Assembly (NCBI GenBank): GCA_000827495.1
Contig: KN817582.1
Coordinates: forward strand, 169,189 to 233,188
Direction of reading: 5' to 3'
From: Hypholoma sublateritium FD-334 SS-4
Taxonomy: Eukaryota > Basidiomycota > Agaricomycetes > Agaricales > Strophariaceae
Length of the DNA: 64,000 bases
Part shown: in pieces, positions 10,851 through 23,346 of the stretch
Layout of the letters: each line of letters starts with the position of its first letter
Numbering within the stretch: position 1 is the stretch's first letter
Position numbers and translations under genes: made by a program
The notes under the pieces: model-generated
Told to the model about the DNA's origin: nothing
Database searches by the model: none
The model's input: only the letters and a program-made list of their open reading frames with translations

Positions 10851-11730
10851 GAGGACGCTCCGGGCGCCCTTGGACGAGACGGACAGTGCGTCCTATCGAT
10901 TGGACGAACTAGAGAATACGAGCTTCGTGAGGGACTTCTCTTTAGCGGTCGTGCTGCTCGGCCCCAGCGCGCTCTCTTGGGATCCAGCTAGGTACCATGC
11001 CAATGCGTACGACGTCGGACAGTGTCGTCCCGGCGAAAACCAACCTGGAGGAGACGGGAAGCGGCGAGGGTGGACGAGGCTACGTTGGCTGGGGAAACAA
11101 GAGAGACACGCTTCAGTGGTAGCGATACGCTGTAGCCGGATTTGCATGCGGTGGGCACCGCGGAGCGAGCCCTCGACTTCGGGCGGCATCTGCGGGCTTG
11201 CAGGAGCGAAATGGTGGAATTTTCGTGGACGCTGTTCCTGGTGGTCGGTGAGTGGTTTTGCGCTGCAGTTATGAGGCGAGTGCTCATCTTATCGCAGCCG
11301 TATCATACTTTTATGACATTTTGTACCTTCATGTCTACGCTGGGTTATTTTCGCCGGACTCTCTCTCAAATATCGACCCAATGTCGAACTGGAACATACG
11401 ATTTTTGGGGGGGGATGGATCACTTTGGCGTACTCCGAGTGTCCAACGCCACTGTACCTTATCGCCGTACTCGACCTGTACCTGTGCCACGGGGTAAAAT
11501 GAGATCACCCAACAGAATGTCTTCGGGCGATCCTGCCTGGAACCAGCTCAACGTCAGGTTCGCGCGCATGCGCTTCCGCAACGCCGCATTTATGCGGCAC
11601 CATGCGATCTGCTGCAGGGAGTCTGCGATTGCCGCGTGGAATCACCAAGCTGGACCGGCGCTTTCTGCGCATGCGCGCTGCGTGGAGATTGAGGACGGGG
11701 GCGTTCCGTAGATGATAGATACGTACGCGG
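10851..11730 (+). pseudogene. Decayed spliced gene family R2, module A2
   Basis: Second module of the left pair, matching B2 (43,700-44,860) and C2 (49,750-50,802). Shared coding-like words are RLDELENTSFV near 10,900 and HAVGTAERALDF near 11,140-11,180. An intron with the same position in all three copies follows (GTGAGTGGTTTT...GCAG, about 11,249-11,290). A late block RFRNAAFMRHHAICCRESAI at about 11,565-11,630 matches LLKHCAIHYRE in B2 and CLKHCAVYCGESAI in C2. The module has stops and frameshifts between these blocks. Confidence 0.4.
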
Positions 11731-11810
11731 AACAAATATGTGCGTGGTCCAATAAGAGTTCAAATAGTGTTATGCGCATACCAACGTTAAATCCGCTGCG
11801 CCAACGTGCG

Positions 11811-11822
11811 TATTTATTTATA
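11811..11822 (+). promoter_or_regulatory. TATA-like box of F-box gene 3
   Basis: TATTTATTTATA lies 102 bp before the ATG at 11924, followed by a diverged GTGAGTGAGCTGAACTG and by AACCATCGATCAG. Confidence 0.45.
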
Positions 11823-11923
11823 GGTCGTGTGAGTGAGCTGAACTGACACGTTGAACCAAACCATCGATCAGTGCACAACTATCTCGAATTCTCCTCCTCA
11901 AAAACGTCTGAAAGCGATCAGGA

Positions 11924-13654
11924 ATGGATCACATCGCGCTACCCAGTGAGTAGCAGGATATCTGTAACTTTAAGCGCGTTGATGTTCTGTAAGTTGTAAC
12001 AGGCGATTCAGTTCTGGAGGTGTTGCTCAAAACCAACCGACCACCTACCGACCAAGAAACAGCGATAATCATGGAGTCTATGGCCCCTACCAATGCGAAG
12101 TTGCAAGTCGTGGAAGCACAGATATCCGATGCCGTAGCTCATATCGAGGCACTGAAGTCGCAGGTTGAACACGCAGAAATCAAGCTGCAGCGCTTGCGCG
12201 AGGAAGAAGCGGCGATCTTGGAGACATTCGCGGACCATCATCGAGTCTTTTCTCCTTTTCGAAATCTCCCAGAGGACGTCCTTCGGGAGATATGCGTCGC
12301 ATACGTTGAAGCTGACGTGCCCACACTGTCTTACCGCGAGATCATTCCATCGCCGTACATACTTGCCCAAATCTGCAGTGGAATGCGACACATCGCGCTG
12401 ACGACCCCGACCATCTGGGCATCTATAACTGTTGGGATTGGATCATTCGATTCTCGCCGTCATGGATTCGCTCAACAAGTTTATTCGAGTATGGCTCGTA
12501 GGGCTAGCGAATGGTTCGAGAGAGCGGGGGGACTGGCTCTAACTGTTTCTATAGAGGACATGAATGACTCAGACATAAGGGAGGAAGACGATCCTTCAAA
12601 CATCCTGTTCGACATCCTTCTTAGTTATTCAACCCGCTGGAAAGAGATTCGATTCTATTCATGCTGTGAGGTTTTATCCACATCCATGATTCGAATTGCT
12701 GCATTGAAGGCCGACGATCTCCCTCTGCTCCAATCAGTGTCCATTCACCTTGAGTATTGGATTCGCGATCCCGTGTTCTGCGGCAGTATGCTCCTCACAA
12801 TACCAACACTCAAAGACGTAAAATTACAAACAAGCAATTTCCAAACACTGACTGTCAATTGGGCCATCCTTACTTCTGTCACGCTCCGCGAGAGCATCCA
12901 TTATTATGGCTATTCGAAACATGCGCTAGCAAGAATTTTACAGCAAACCAAGTGTCTAGGTTTCTGCGATATTGCTGTCGGTACAGCTGCGGCCAGCGTA
13001 GAAGAACAATTCTCCGGCATGATCAACCTTCCCCTTCTGAAGACTTTACTGTTCAATGAAACACAATTCGACGCGCACTCATCTAGAGGTTCTAGTCTAC
13101 TTGATATGATTGCTGCCCCAAATCTGGAGATCTTCGACATCCGTGAGATGTTCTCCGAGGTCTCTCTGCCTGATTTTTTCAGGAAATCGCCGCGTATTCA
13201 GAAACTGTCTCTCCCCTACTTGAAAAAAGATGAATCATTGACGGACACGATGGGACTGCTTCGCCACTGCCCTTCACTATCTTCATTGTCCCTTCAACCT
13301 TACCAGTGGCGTCTTCACCCTCCAAATCGTGACGCTAATGGCTTTTTGCGAGCATTTATCGAAGAAGGCATTATCGGCGTTATTTGTCCGCGCCTGCAGT
13401 ATTTTGGCTTCGCGGGACAGTTTCAATTTTCTCTCGACACACTGCGCCTATTTCTCGAGGGCAAGCAAGGAGAATTTACAGAGCTTGATGCCCTCCTGCC
13501 ATGGAAAAGGGTGGACATCAGCGTTGGGGGGATACAAGACGGAGAAATGCGCCAGCAAATTTTGGACTTTGTGTCGCAGAAGAGGGCAGCGGGGCTGGAC
13601 GTTGATGCGTTCATCACAGAAGAAAGTCGCCGTAAAGATCACTATTTATATTGA
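11924..13654 (+). CDS. F-box/LRR-like protein, array copy 3
   Basis: Exon 1 is 11924-11945 (MDHIALP), the intron 11946-12002 (57 bp, GTGAGT...TAACAG), exon 2 12003-13654; 557 residues. The leader after the splice is SDSVLEV; only copy 8 shares the aspartate-bearing SDSVLE form. The coiled coil (about 38-82) carries VEAQISDAVAHIEALKSQV and the F-box core is SPFRNLPEDVLREICV. The tail shares with copy 8 the blocks YREIIPSPYIL/YRARTASPYVL, SVSIHL and LPLLKTL. The C-terminus is longer than usual (ESRRKDHYLY), created by read-through of the point where the others stop. Expected to act as an SCF adaptor; no internal lesion seen. Confidence 0.84.
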
Positions 13655-16250
13655 TAGAGATCTGTAATGGCGTCTATCTCTCGCCAATGCTTTTGATAAA
13701 GAAATGCAGTATGCCATCGCTCAATTTTGACCTGAGCCAATGTGTACCTCAATAGCTTCGCGCATCGCCCACCACTAGTGCATGACCAGATAGACCGCGC
13801 GCGGGTGGTGGTGGTATCCTGCCTGCCCCTGTTCGTGGGCGAGCTTCCTATATGAGCCGGGGAATACGCACGGCAGGAGGAGAGCAGACGGCGTGTCCTC
13901 GGTGGGGCACGACGTGCGCTCAGGTAGTGTACCGTGCGGTGCGCCGGAGAGCGCCGCGCAGGCGAAGGCGACGGCGGCTGCGGCTGCGCAGATAATGGGT
14001 GCGACGGTTTCTGAAGGAGCTGAGGCAGAGGGGCGAGCGACGTCGAGGGCATGGCGATGCGAGGCTGAGCGAGCGGGACAAGTATGCACGAAAGCCGGCC
14101 CGGGTGCCTCGCCACCAGCATCGGCCAACCTGGATGCGCCCGGTTGCGGTTGCGGGAGTCTTTTCAACTCGCCTTCAACATAATAGTAGACATATATTAG
14201 GTAGCACGGCAATGAAAACCTGTTCTACCCCGATTCATACCAGATAAGTAAACCGTCTTCGAAATAGACAAATACGCACTTTCAAGGGCCTAAAAACCAA
14301 CGTACACAGCTTGTACACAGCTTTCCAAAATTCCATAGACCGCCCTGCTCCCTCCAGCACGCCAGGCCGAGTATAAGCATACACGCAGGATGCGGCGCAC
14401 CTACACCTACCCTCGCAGCGTGACGCGTCCACGGGCGATTGCACTCCCTTCCGGGTGCATTCCGATGCACAGACGTGCCACGCGCACTGACGTAGCCTAT
14501 CGCGATGAAAAACGGCCCCGGGGACGTTCTGCAGCGACCGCACCGCGGAATTCTCGTCTTGAGCTTGAGCTCGAGAGCGCGCTCGACCTGCACAGTAGAG
14601 TGTGTTGGAATCTCGCGGTCTGCGCGACGACCGGGCGTCTTGATCTCGATACTCGCCAGAGCTTCGACGAGAGGACAACGCGGCGCAGTGCGCTCGAGCA
14701 CGCGCAGGGTGATGCGGCGCCGTCGGAGCGGCCGAAATTCTGCGCGAGGATACGCCAGCGCCACACGGTGAACAGTACCCCCGAGCATGAGCGGGAAGTG
14801 GACGCGCTGCGGGACGGGATAAAGCGCGCCGCACCCTGCAGCGTAGGGGCGAGGGGCGAGCGGGGACTCAGAAGCGAGCGGCGCACGGGCGGCTGCGGAT
14901 GCGTCGCAGTAAGTGCGATGAACGCCAAATCTTAGCGTTCTGCGTAAGGTCGTTGGAGCCTGGATACGTTCTGCGCGGTTGGGCGGAAGAACAGACGTGC
15001 GAGCGCAGTGGATACAGGCGCGCGAGGCCTGTAAGTAGATATCAGCGGTGAGGCAAAGGGCGCGCCGCGCCACGGTGGAGGAGCGTCAGCGAGAGTACGC
15101 GTCGGTCCGCCAGCGGCGTCCGACTAGTGTGTGCGCACGCAGCCGCTGTAAGCACCCTCCTCACTCTCTAGAGTAGAGTGCACCGCGCTGTGGGCCCGCA
15201 CGCGCATTTACCGTTTCACCGGAGAACGCCCCGAGAAAACGCCCGGACAGGCGTGTTGTCGCCATGAATACAAGCGCGCGTGAGACCTGTGAATAAACCT
15301 ATCCGTATCAGCTGTGCCACCAAGGTAAAGTACGCGCCGGGGAGGGACGCACCGATCGACAGCGTGCACGGCGCACTCGGAATGCAGCGCGGTGTGGTGC
15401 GAAGAATCCGGCAGGCAAAACGGGCGCGGCGGCGGCACAGAGGCTGCTTGAAATACCATCACCATTACCATTACCCATAGGCGTTATGATAACGGATTCC
15501 GCGAGGCCGAGTATAGGGGAGCGGCTCTTACCGATGCACTATGTATTGGTGAAGATATCCTCGTAGGGGGATCGTATGGGCGTGGTGGTGGTGCGATAGC
15601 GCGCGGGGTGAAATCGCGAGCGACCCAAACGCCTGTTCAGCGTACTTTATCCTGATATGTATGTATTCGAGTGCACCGCTGAAATTCTTAGTCCGTAAAT
15701 TGATGGAATACGTGTGACACAGACGCCGCGGCAGCGCGGGGTACCATGTGTCTAGCTTTTCGATGACACGAGGTATAATTCGCCGCACGATGCGGTGCCG
15801 AAGCCATGTGCAGATGGAACGCGCTGAGAGACACGCGCTGGACGCACGACCCAACAGGAAGTCTGGCGCGCCGCATGGAGCGGCAGTGCGGGGCGAGCAG
15901 CGGTTCAGAAGCGCGCGCGTCGCTGTTATCAGCGATTTTGGAGCGGGATACAAAGAGGATACGCCTTATTTCGATCATAAAATACACTCATCAAAGTACC
16001 TACGCCTGGGGGACTACGTCTGACATTTTGCGCAGCGCGGTGCACTTACCTTACGGATAGAATCTCCACACGCTTCGAGCATCTAGGACACACACGAGTG
16101 GGGCGTCGGCGTTGAGTACAGAGTATCTGTCGGTACTCACAATCTGACATTGAACGCCCCCCGGGTGAGCGCTTTGTTTGCATACATACTGACGCTCCAC
16201 TTCACGACGTGAATCCTCGGTGACAGCTTGAAGTGATAAATAGACCGGAA
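13655..16250. repeat. Spacer between F-box genes 3 and 4
   Basis: Blocks in order: R6 at about 14,080-14,185 (CCGGCCCGGGTGCCTCGCC, GTCTTTTCAACTCGC); R1 at about 14,240-15,000, GC-rich with GCGCAGTGCGCTCGAGCACG; R3 at about 15,150-15,480, ending in ATACCATCACCATTACCATT; and a 5'-flank block at about 15,690-16,250 that matches 29,440-29,980 upstream of gene 6 (GACGCCGCGGCAGCG, GACACGAGGTATAATTC, GACCCAACAGGAAGTCTGGC). Long arginine-rich frames on both strands reflect GC content, and none is conserved between spacer copies. Confidence 0.55.
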
Positions 16251-16256
16251 AATTCG

Positions 16257-16264
16257 TATTTATA
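16257..16264 (+). promoter_or_regulatory. TATA-like box of F-box gene 4
   Basis: TATTTATA, 132 bp before the ATG at 16396, followed by GCGTGTGAGTT, TTAGCTGGACAAAAATGGTG and CAACCATCGATCAG. Confidence 0.5.
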
Positions 16265-16395
16265 GCGTGTGAGTTTAAATTAGCTGGACAAAAATGGTGA
16301 CTGAAATCAACACATCAATTTCAACCATCGATCAGAACAGCCAGTTGTCAGCTCCCTCAAATTCTCCTCTACAGAAACATCCGGAAGCATAAAGA

Positions 16396-18082
16396 ATGGA
16401 CCAGGACGAGTTATACAGTGAGTTGCGGGATATCTCTAGCTCATAATCCCAGTTGACGATCTGTCGCAGGCAAATCAGTCCTAGAGACGTTACTCAAAAC
16501 CAACCGACCACCTACCGATCAAGAAACGGCGATAATCCGAGAGTCCATGGCTCCCGCAAACGCGATATTGAACGGCGTGGAAGTGCAGATTACCGAAATG
16601 CTGGCCTATATCGAGGAATTGAAGTCGCAGGTCGAACAGGCGGAGACCAAGCTGCAGCGCTTGCGTGAGGAGGAGGCGGCGATCTTGGAGGGCTTTGCGG
16701 ACCATCGTCTCGTCTTTTCTCCCTTTCGAAATATCCCGGAGGACGTACTTCGCGAGATATGCATCCAAGCATGCGTGGATGGCGACATGCCCAGAATATG
16801 TGTCTACGCGGAACCAATGCCTTACCGCCTGGCGAAGATCTGCAGGGGAATGCGATACATCGTGCTGACAACACCGATCATCTGGGCCTCTCTGCATGTT
16901 GAGATTAATGCATATTCTTTTAGCGGTCTCAAACGGTTTGAACAGGGTTATTCAGCTTTCGCTCGGAGGGCTAGCGCATGGTTCGAGCGAGCGGGTGGAT
17001 TGGGCCTAACTGTATCCATTAAGGAGTGCAGCGACACACATGCAGCGTTTGAATACTTGTTTCAATCTGATCCATCAACAATTCTTGTCAACACCCTTAC
17101 TAGTTATTCAAGTCGATGGAAAGAGCTTCAAATTGATTCACGCTGTGGGAACAAACTATCCCCGCTAATGACTCGCATTGCTGCATTGACGGCGGTTGAT
17201 CTCCCCCTGCTCCAATCAGTCTCCCTTCGCCTCGATTGTTCACACCCGGATCCCCCACTTCACGACAGCGTATTACTCAAAATACCGACACTCAAACGTA
17301 TCAAATTAGAAACATGCAATATCCGGATTTTCACTGTTGATTGGGCCATCCTCACTTCCATCACACTCTGCGGAATCTCGGATCTCTGTGATTGGCCTTC
17401 CAAAAGTGACATAACAAGAATTCTTCGGCAAACGAAGAGCCTGGTATTCTGCAATATTGCTGTTGGTCTGGGTGGCTTAGAGGAGCAGTACACCGATTAC
17501 GTCTGCCTTCCCTCTCTGAAGACTTTGATTGTCAGCGAAAGACATTTCGGTTCGGTCACATCTGAAGCACCAAGCATACTCGACCTAATTACTGCGCCTT
17601 TTCTGGAGATATGTCACATGTACGATCAGGCAGTCTTCGATTTTGCAGATTTCTTCAAATGGTCGCCGCGTATTCGGAAGCTGTCTCTCCCGTACGGCGA
17701 CGAATATATGTTATTCTCAAACACGATGTTTTTTCTCAGTCACTGCCCTGCACTCACTGAGCTCTCCCTTTTCCCTTCCGACTGGGACAGGAATACTGTC
17801 AACGGCGATGGATTTCTGGAAGCTTTTGTCGAAGGCGATCCCGGGGTTATTTGCCCACACTTGCAGCATTCTGAATTCGCAGGAACAGTTGATTCCTCCC
17901 TCTACACACTGCGCCTGATAGTCGAGGGAAAGCAAGGAGATATCGCTGAGCCAACTGTCATGTCATGGAAAAAGGTGGACGTTGATATCAGAGGTATAGA
18001 GGACACAGAGACACGCCAGCGGTTATTGGACCACTTTTTGCGGAACAAGGCGGCGGGAATGGATATTCGAGCAAGAGGATGA
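16396..18082 (+). CDS. F-box/LRR-like protein, array copy 4
   Basis: Exon 1 is 16396-16417 (MDQDELY), the intron 16418-16469 (52 bp), exon 2 16470-18082; 544 residues. This copy shows best why the micro-exon is needed. The TTG found at the head of the long exon elsewhere is TTA here, so without splicing the first start would be the ATG at 16547, which would cut off the conserved LLKTNRPPTDQETAIIRES block. Coiled coil about 38-82, F-box about 91-145 (SPFRNIPEDVLREICIQAC). The C-terminal half is nearly the same as copy 5 (CDWPSKSDITRIL, TKSLVFCNIAVGLGGLEE, SIPVPV-free tail MDIRAR). It sits 5.26 kb upstream of copy 5 with the same spacer blocks, so the two are a recent tandem duplication. Confidence 0.85.
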
Positions 18083-21000
18083 CAGTACAATGCACCCTGT
18101 ATTTGTCCTGTACGATAATATGACGATGAAATTACTTCCAGTTCGGTTACGAGACTACTGCGCGAGATCGCTGGTCTCTAGATTGTTATGAGCACCCTTC
18201 CAAGTATAGTATTAATATGGTGGCAGTGGGAGCGAGCGCTTCAGCGCGATAACACGCCAGCCCCGCACGGCGCGCAGTGCGCTAGACCCGGGAAACGAGG
18301 AGCCGCCTCCCGGAAGTGGACGCGCTCTGTGGTATAAGGATGGGTTGCGGTTCCCGTGTGAAGAGCACGCACGCGCGTCGACTCTGGCGCGCCGCGCATG
18401 GCGGAATCCGACTTGCGTGTGGGCGGGGCGACGCTCCCCGGAGCCACGCCAGGAACAAACGAAGCGAACGGCGGTGCGAGGCATGACGCAAGACGCGTTG
18501 ACGCGTTGAAGCAGGACGGCGGTGATGGGCAGAATGCGCTTTAGGCACGCTCGGGTCGGTAGTGAGAGAGGTCTGCAGATGACGCGTGATAAGCGGGGGT
18601 GGGGCGCTGTTGATTTTGAATGGGGCCTGGGCGGGTGGGAGCATTCCTGGGGCTGCGCGAGGCCAGTGTAGCCGGGATAATTTCTGTGCAGGTGTCGGCA
18701 GGTGGAAACGGGAGATATGGGTGCATCGAAAGCAGCAAAAGGCCGTATGTGCGCGCCACTCCTTCCGTAGGTGCTCGAGGCGAAGAAGAAGCATCAACTC
18801 GGAGCAGCATGTAAGGGTAACCAGCGAATCAGAGCTCTACTGACAACGCAGCGGGCCGCGGCCGCGCGCGGCGTTGATATTGATGAAATCGGAGATCTGG
18901 AGTTGGGAATACGGAGGAGTGCGCGCGTGAATGGGGCCAGGCGCATGGGGAAAAAATAGAGCGCAGGCAGGCAGGACAATAACATGCGCGCGCGCGTCGC
19001 CGGGAGCGGCACGGTATTTTATAGAAGTCGGGAGCAGGACGTAGAGCATAAAAACCGATACAAGCAGGGCGGTGGCGCGAATAGACGGAGCCGGACGCTG
19101 TGAGGCTCTCTTCGTTTCATTAAACTCGTAGTACCCGTTTGAGTTTGGTTCGTCAGATCCTCGAGTTTGAGAAGAAGGAAGGATCCCACTTGGACAACTT
19201 AGATCCTGTCGCGTCCACGTTAGATTGGGACACCTCGTAGAAGCCTTGATTCTACTAAGGCTTCCGTTGTTGGTCAGTTGTTGGATACAAAGAAAGGTAG
19301 GAACGTACGTACATCTCGCTCGTCAGTAATGTCGAGGGGAGTACACTTGCCGACTTCAATCTTAGGGAAATTGGACGGCCTTATCGCGTCCGGCGGGGCC
19401 GGGGAGAAGGTGGTCTTGGTGTGGCTGGTCCTGAGGGGGCTGAAGCAGAGGCCCGAGGAGCGAGCTTGCCGTACGTGTTCGAGGCTCGGAAGGCGGCACG
19501 AAAACCGGCCCGGCGCGGATGCCTCGCCGCCGGCATCGGCCGGTGCGCCTGCGCGTATTTCCGCAAGTCTCTCAGTCCAAGTCAAGTCCAAGTCTTTTCA
19601 AGTCGCTTTCAACACCGATAAAAGCTAAATTTACGGAAACAACGAGATCATAAGTAAATTCAACAGCTCTCTCCAGCGTATATATATAATCTCGTGCATA
19701 CATGCATGTTCCGGAGCATCTACACATACGCCCTCGCCCGATGCACACAGGGCCCTTCCGTGCGCCGCGCGGGCGTCTTCCGGCACGCAGACGCGGCGCA
19801 TGCAGTGATATATCGTATTTCAACGCGAGACAGCCCCCGCTTCCGTACTACACAAATCGCGCCGCTGAGCGCGTGCCTTGAATCCTGAGGGACGAGCGAT
19901 ACATATTCTGGCGCGTCTACATGCCCGCGCGCAGCGTGAAACGGTGTATGCACAGCCTTGCGTACGTCACACAGGAGAGTCCCGACATTCAAAGGCGCTG
20001 CGCGGACTGATGTAGGCCAGCGCGATGTGAAATGGCGCCCGGCAACGTGCGGCGGCGACAGCGCCGCAGAACGCTCGCCTTCAATCCTCAGACGCGAAGT
20101 TAGAACGGGCGGGCTCTGAGCATCTCAAAACAGCGACACACGGCGCGCAGTGCGCTCGCCGCTCGAGTTCAGGAGGTAAATAGAGCCGCAATAGCGTGCC
20201 ACCGGAGGAATCGTCGGAGTTCTGCGCAAGACGCGTGCGGGTAACGTGAGTGATGCAGCGCGAGGATAGCTCCACACGGCGCGCCGAGCGCTCCAGCACG
20301 CGCGGGGAAGCGCGGTGCTGCGGGGAAGTGGGCACGCACTGCGGAATGATATACACGCTGGACGCACAATTTCTGCAGCGTAGGGGCGTGGGGCGAGCGG
20401 GGACTCAGCAGCGTGGCCGCGGCGGACGGGAGCAGGAAGATGTATGGGTCGCATCGCATCCCGTGTTCATGTGTGTGTACACGAGGGAAGCAACTGGAAG
20501 TGGCGTAACTCACCTGTAGATTAGGGTGCACCGCATTGGGAGGTGCATCGTCCGCGCCGGCGTGGCAGGGTAGATGATTTGGATCTGTCGCTGGCTGGAC
20601 TGAAGGAATCAGTGAAAAAGAGCCGACGCTGCAGGGCGGATGTGAAATCGGCATTTCCATTACATGCGTGCGTGACAAGGAGCGGGGTGCCATGGCCCAT
20701 TGGTGGGAAGCGGGAAGCCTCGACACCCGCGGCGAGAGCGCTTCAGCGCAGCACGCCAGCGTCGCACGGTGCGCAGTGCGCTTGAGCACGCGCGGGGCGC
20801 GACCGACATTCTGCGCGCGGGGCATGTGTGCTCTAACACAAGGACACGCCAGAACCGCACGGTATGCACTGCATTCGACTGGACGTGGATATGCACTGGA
20901 TGCAGCCTTCAGCGGGCGGTCTGCCGCGCAACACTGTCGCGCCGAGAGGGGTGAGCGGGGACTCAGCAGCGCGTCGGTTGTAGCCCTCTCACCCTGTGCA

Positions 21001-21505
21001 ATAGAGTGCCCCGCGCGATAAACGCGCACATACATTTACCGCATTTCCAGATCTCCCAGCGACCTCGCTTGCTTGGATCTCATGCACCGAGTGCGTGCGG
21101 AGAGCGCACCAAGCAGACGCTCGGACAGATGCTCTGCGCCGTGGATAAAAGCGAGCGCGAGACCTGTAAATAAGCCTATGCGTATCAGCTGTACCTTTAT
21201 GGTGCGTGCCGTGGAGGAAGGCACCGATAGACATCGTGCAGGGCTCACTATGAACGCAGCGCGGCGCGGCGCGAAGAATCTCGCAGGCAGGACAGGCTCG
21301 GCGGCGGCGGCGCAGAGACAGCTTGAAATACCATTACCATTGCCGTTATCTATGTGCGGCGGGCGCAGAATGGTACCCGAAGCAGGGAGCCGCCGTGAGC
21401 ACGTATTCCGCGGAAATGGGCACGGTGCGCAAGGCATAGCGCACGGGGTGGAATCACGAGCGGACGACGGCCCCATGCGAGCGCTCCACTTGCGTATATC
21501 CCGAG
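18083..21505. repeat. Spacer unit between F-box genes 4 and 5
   Basis: This is the clearest example of the repeat order: 3' flank (18,125-18,225), R7 (about 18,225-18,560, with CTAGACCCGGGAAACGAGGA and GCGTCGACTCTGGCGCGCC), R4 (about 18,840-19,080), R6 (about 19,480-19,625), R1 (about 19,630-21,000), R3 (about 21,000-21,360, ending ATACCATTACCATTGCCGTT). R7, R4, R6 and R1 follow in the same order after gene 5. The 288-codon minus-strand frame at 20,169-21,035 and similar long frames are not conserved in the sister spacer and are treated as compositional. Confidence 0.6.
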
Positions 21506-21509
21506 TGCA

Positions 21510-21520
21510 TATTTATTTAT
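21510..21520 (+). promoter_or_regulatory. TATA-like box of F-box gene 5
   Basis: TATTTATTTAT lies 140 bp upstream of the ATG at 21660 and is followed by GTCGCGTGGGAATTAGCTGG and ACAAAAGTAGT, as at gene 2. Confidence 0.45.
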
Positions 21521-21659
21521 GTCGCGTGGGAATTAGCTGGACAAAAGTAGTTACCGTAATCCACGCGTTGATGAGATGTTGATATCAACTATCGATTAGC
21601 ACAACCAATTCTCAGCTCACTCGAATTCTCCTCTGTAGAAACATCTGATAGCATAAATA

Positions 21660-23346
21660 ATGGATCAGGACGAGTTATACAGTGAGTTGCGGGATATATC
21701 TAGCTCATAAACCCAGTTGACCATCTGTCGCAGGCAAATCGGTCCTAGAGACGTTGCTCAAGATCAACCGGCCTCCTACCGATCAAGAAGCGGCGATAAT
21801 CCGAGAGTCCATGCGCCCCACCAACGCGAAATTGAAGGACGTGGAAGCGCAGATATCCGAAATGATGGCCCATATCCGGGAATTGAAGTCGCAGGTCAAA
21901 CAGGCGAAGACCAAGCTGCGGCGTTTGCGCAACGAGGAGGCGGCAATCTTCGAGAGCCTTGCGGACCATCGTCTCGTCTTTTCTCCCTTTCGAAATATCC
22001 CGGAGGATGTCCTTCGCGAGATATGCATCCAAGCTTACTTGGAAGGCAACATGGCCGAACTAACTTTCATGGGATTACCATTGCCTTTCCGCCTCGCAAA
22101 GATCTGCAGGGGAATGCGATACATCGTGCTGACAACACCCATCTTCTGGGCCTCTATGCACGTTGGGATTGATGCAGGTTACTTTTGCGGTGTCACACCG
22201 TTTGAACAGTGTTATTCAGCTCTCGCTCGGAAGGCTGGCGCATGGTTCGAGCGAGCGGGTGGACTGGGCCTCACTGTATCCATTGAGGACTACAGAACCA
22301 TATATGGAGTGTTCAAAAACTTGCAAGCCGATCCATCAACCATTCTTGTCGACACCCTTCTGAGCTATTCTACTCGCTGGAAAGAGCTTCAAATTTATTC
22401 ACGCTGTGGTGACAAACTATCTCCGCTAATGACTCGCATTGCTGCATTGACGGCAGTTGATCTCCCCCTGCTCCAATCAGTCTCCCTTCACCTCGATTGT
22501 TCACACCCGGATCCCCCGCTTCTCGACAGTGTATTACTCAAAATACCGACACTCAAACGTATCAAATTAGAAACGTGCAATATCCGGATGTTCAGCGTTG
22601 ATTGGGCTATCCTTACTTCCGTTACACTCTGCGGAATCCCGGATCTCTGTGATTGGCCTTCCAAAAGTGACATAACAAGAATTCTTCAGCAAACAAAGAG
22701 CCTGGTATTCTGCAATATTGCCATTGGTCTGGACGGCTTAGAGGAACATTACACCGACGAAATCAACCTTCCCTCTCTGAAAACTTTGATTGTCAGCGAA
22801 AGAAATTTCCGTTCAGTCACATCTAAAGCTCCAAGTATAGTCAACCTAATTATTGCACCGCTTCTGGAGATATTTCACATGTACGATCAGGCATCTCTCG
22901 ATTTTCCAGATTTGTTCGAATGGTCGCCGCGTATTCGGAAGCTGTCTCTCCCGTACGGCGACGAATATACAGTTTTCCCAGACACGATGTTTTTTCTTGA
23001 TCACTGCCCTTCACTCACCGATCTCTCCCTTTTCCCTTGCGACTGGGACAGGAATACTGTCAACGGCTATGGATTTCTGGGGGCTTTTGTCGAAGGCGAT
23101 CCCGGGGTTATTCACCCACACTTGCCGCATTCTGAATTCGCAGGAACAGTTGATTACTCCCGGATCCACACACTGCACCTGATAGTCGAGGGCAAGCAAG
23201 GAGATATCGCTGAGCCAACTGTCATACCGTGGAAAAAGGTGGACATCGATATCAGAGGTATAGAGGACACAGAGACACGCCAGCAGTTATTGGACCTTTT
23301 TTTGGAGAACGAGGCGGCGGGAATGGATATTCGAGCAAGAGAGTGA
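21660..23346 (+). CDS. F-box/LRR-like protein, array copy 5
   Basis: Exon 1 is 21660-21681 (MDQDELY), the intron 21682-21733 (52 bp), exon 2 21734-23346; 544 residues, the same length as copy 4. The leader reads MDQDELYSKSVLETLLKINR, so the otherwise invariant LLKTN is LLKIN here. The coiled coil is more basic than in siblings (VKQAKTKLRRLRNEEAAIF). The F-box core SPFRNIPEDVLREICIQAY is intact. Many single substitutions relative to copy 4 fall in the LRR-like part and just after the F-box, the region expected to contact substrate. No frameshift seen. Confidence 0.85.

Noticed and set aside
14282..15073. 263-codon minus-strand frame in the spacer between genes 3 and 4
   Set aside because: Compositional; arginine/alanine-rich and not conserved in the other R1 copies.
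20169..21035. 288-codon minus-strand frame in the spacer between genes 4 and 5
   Set aside because: High GC makes long frames common; the sister spacer after gene 5 does not keep it, and no domain is visible.
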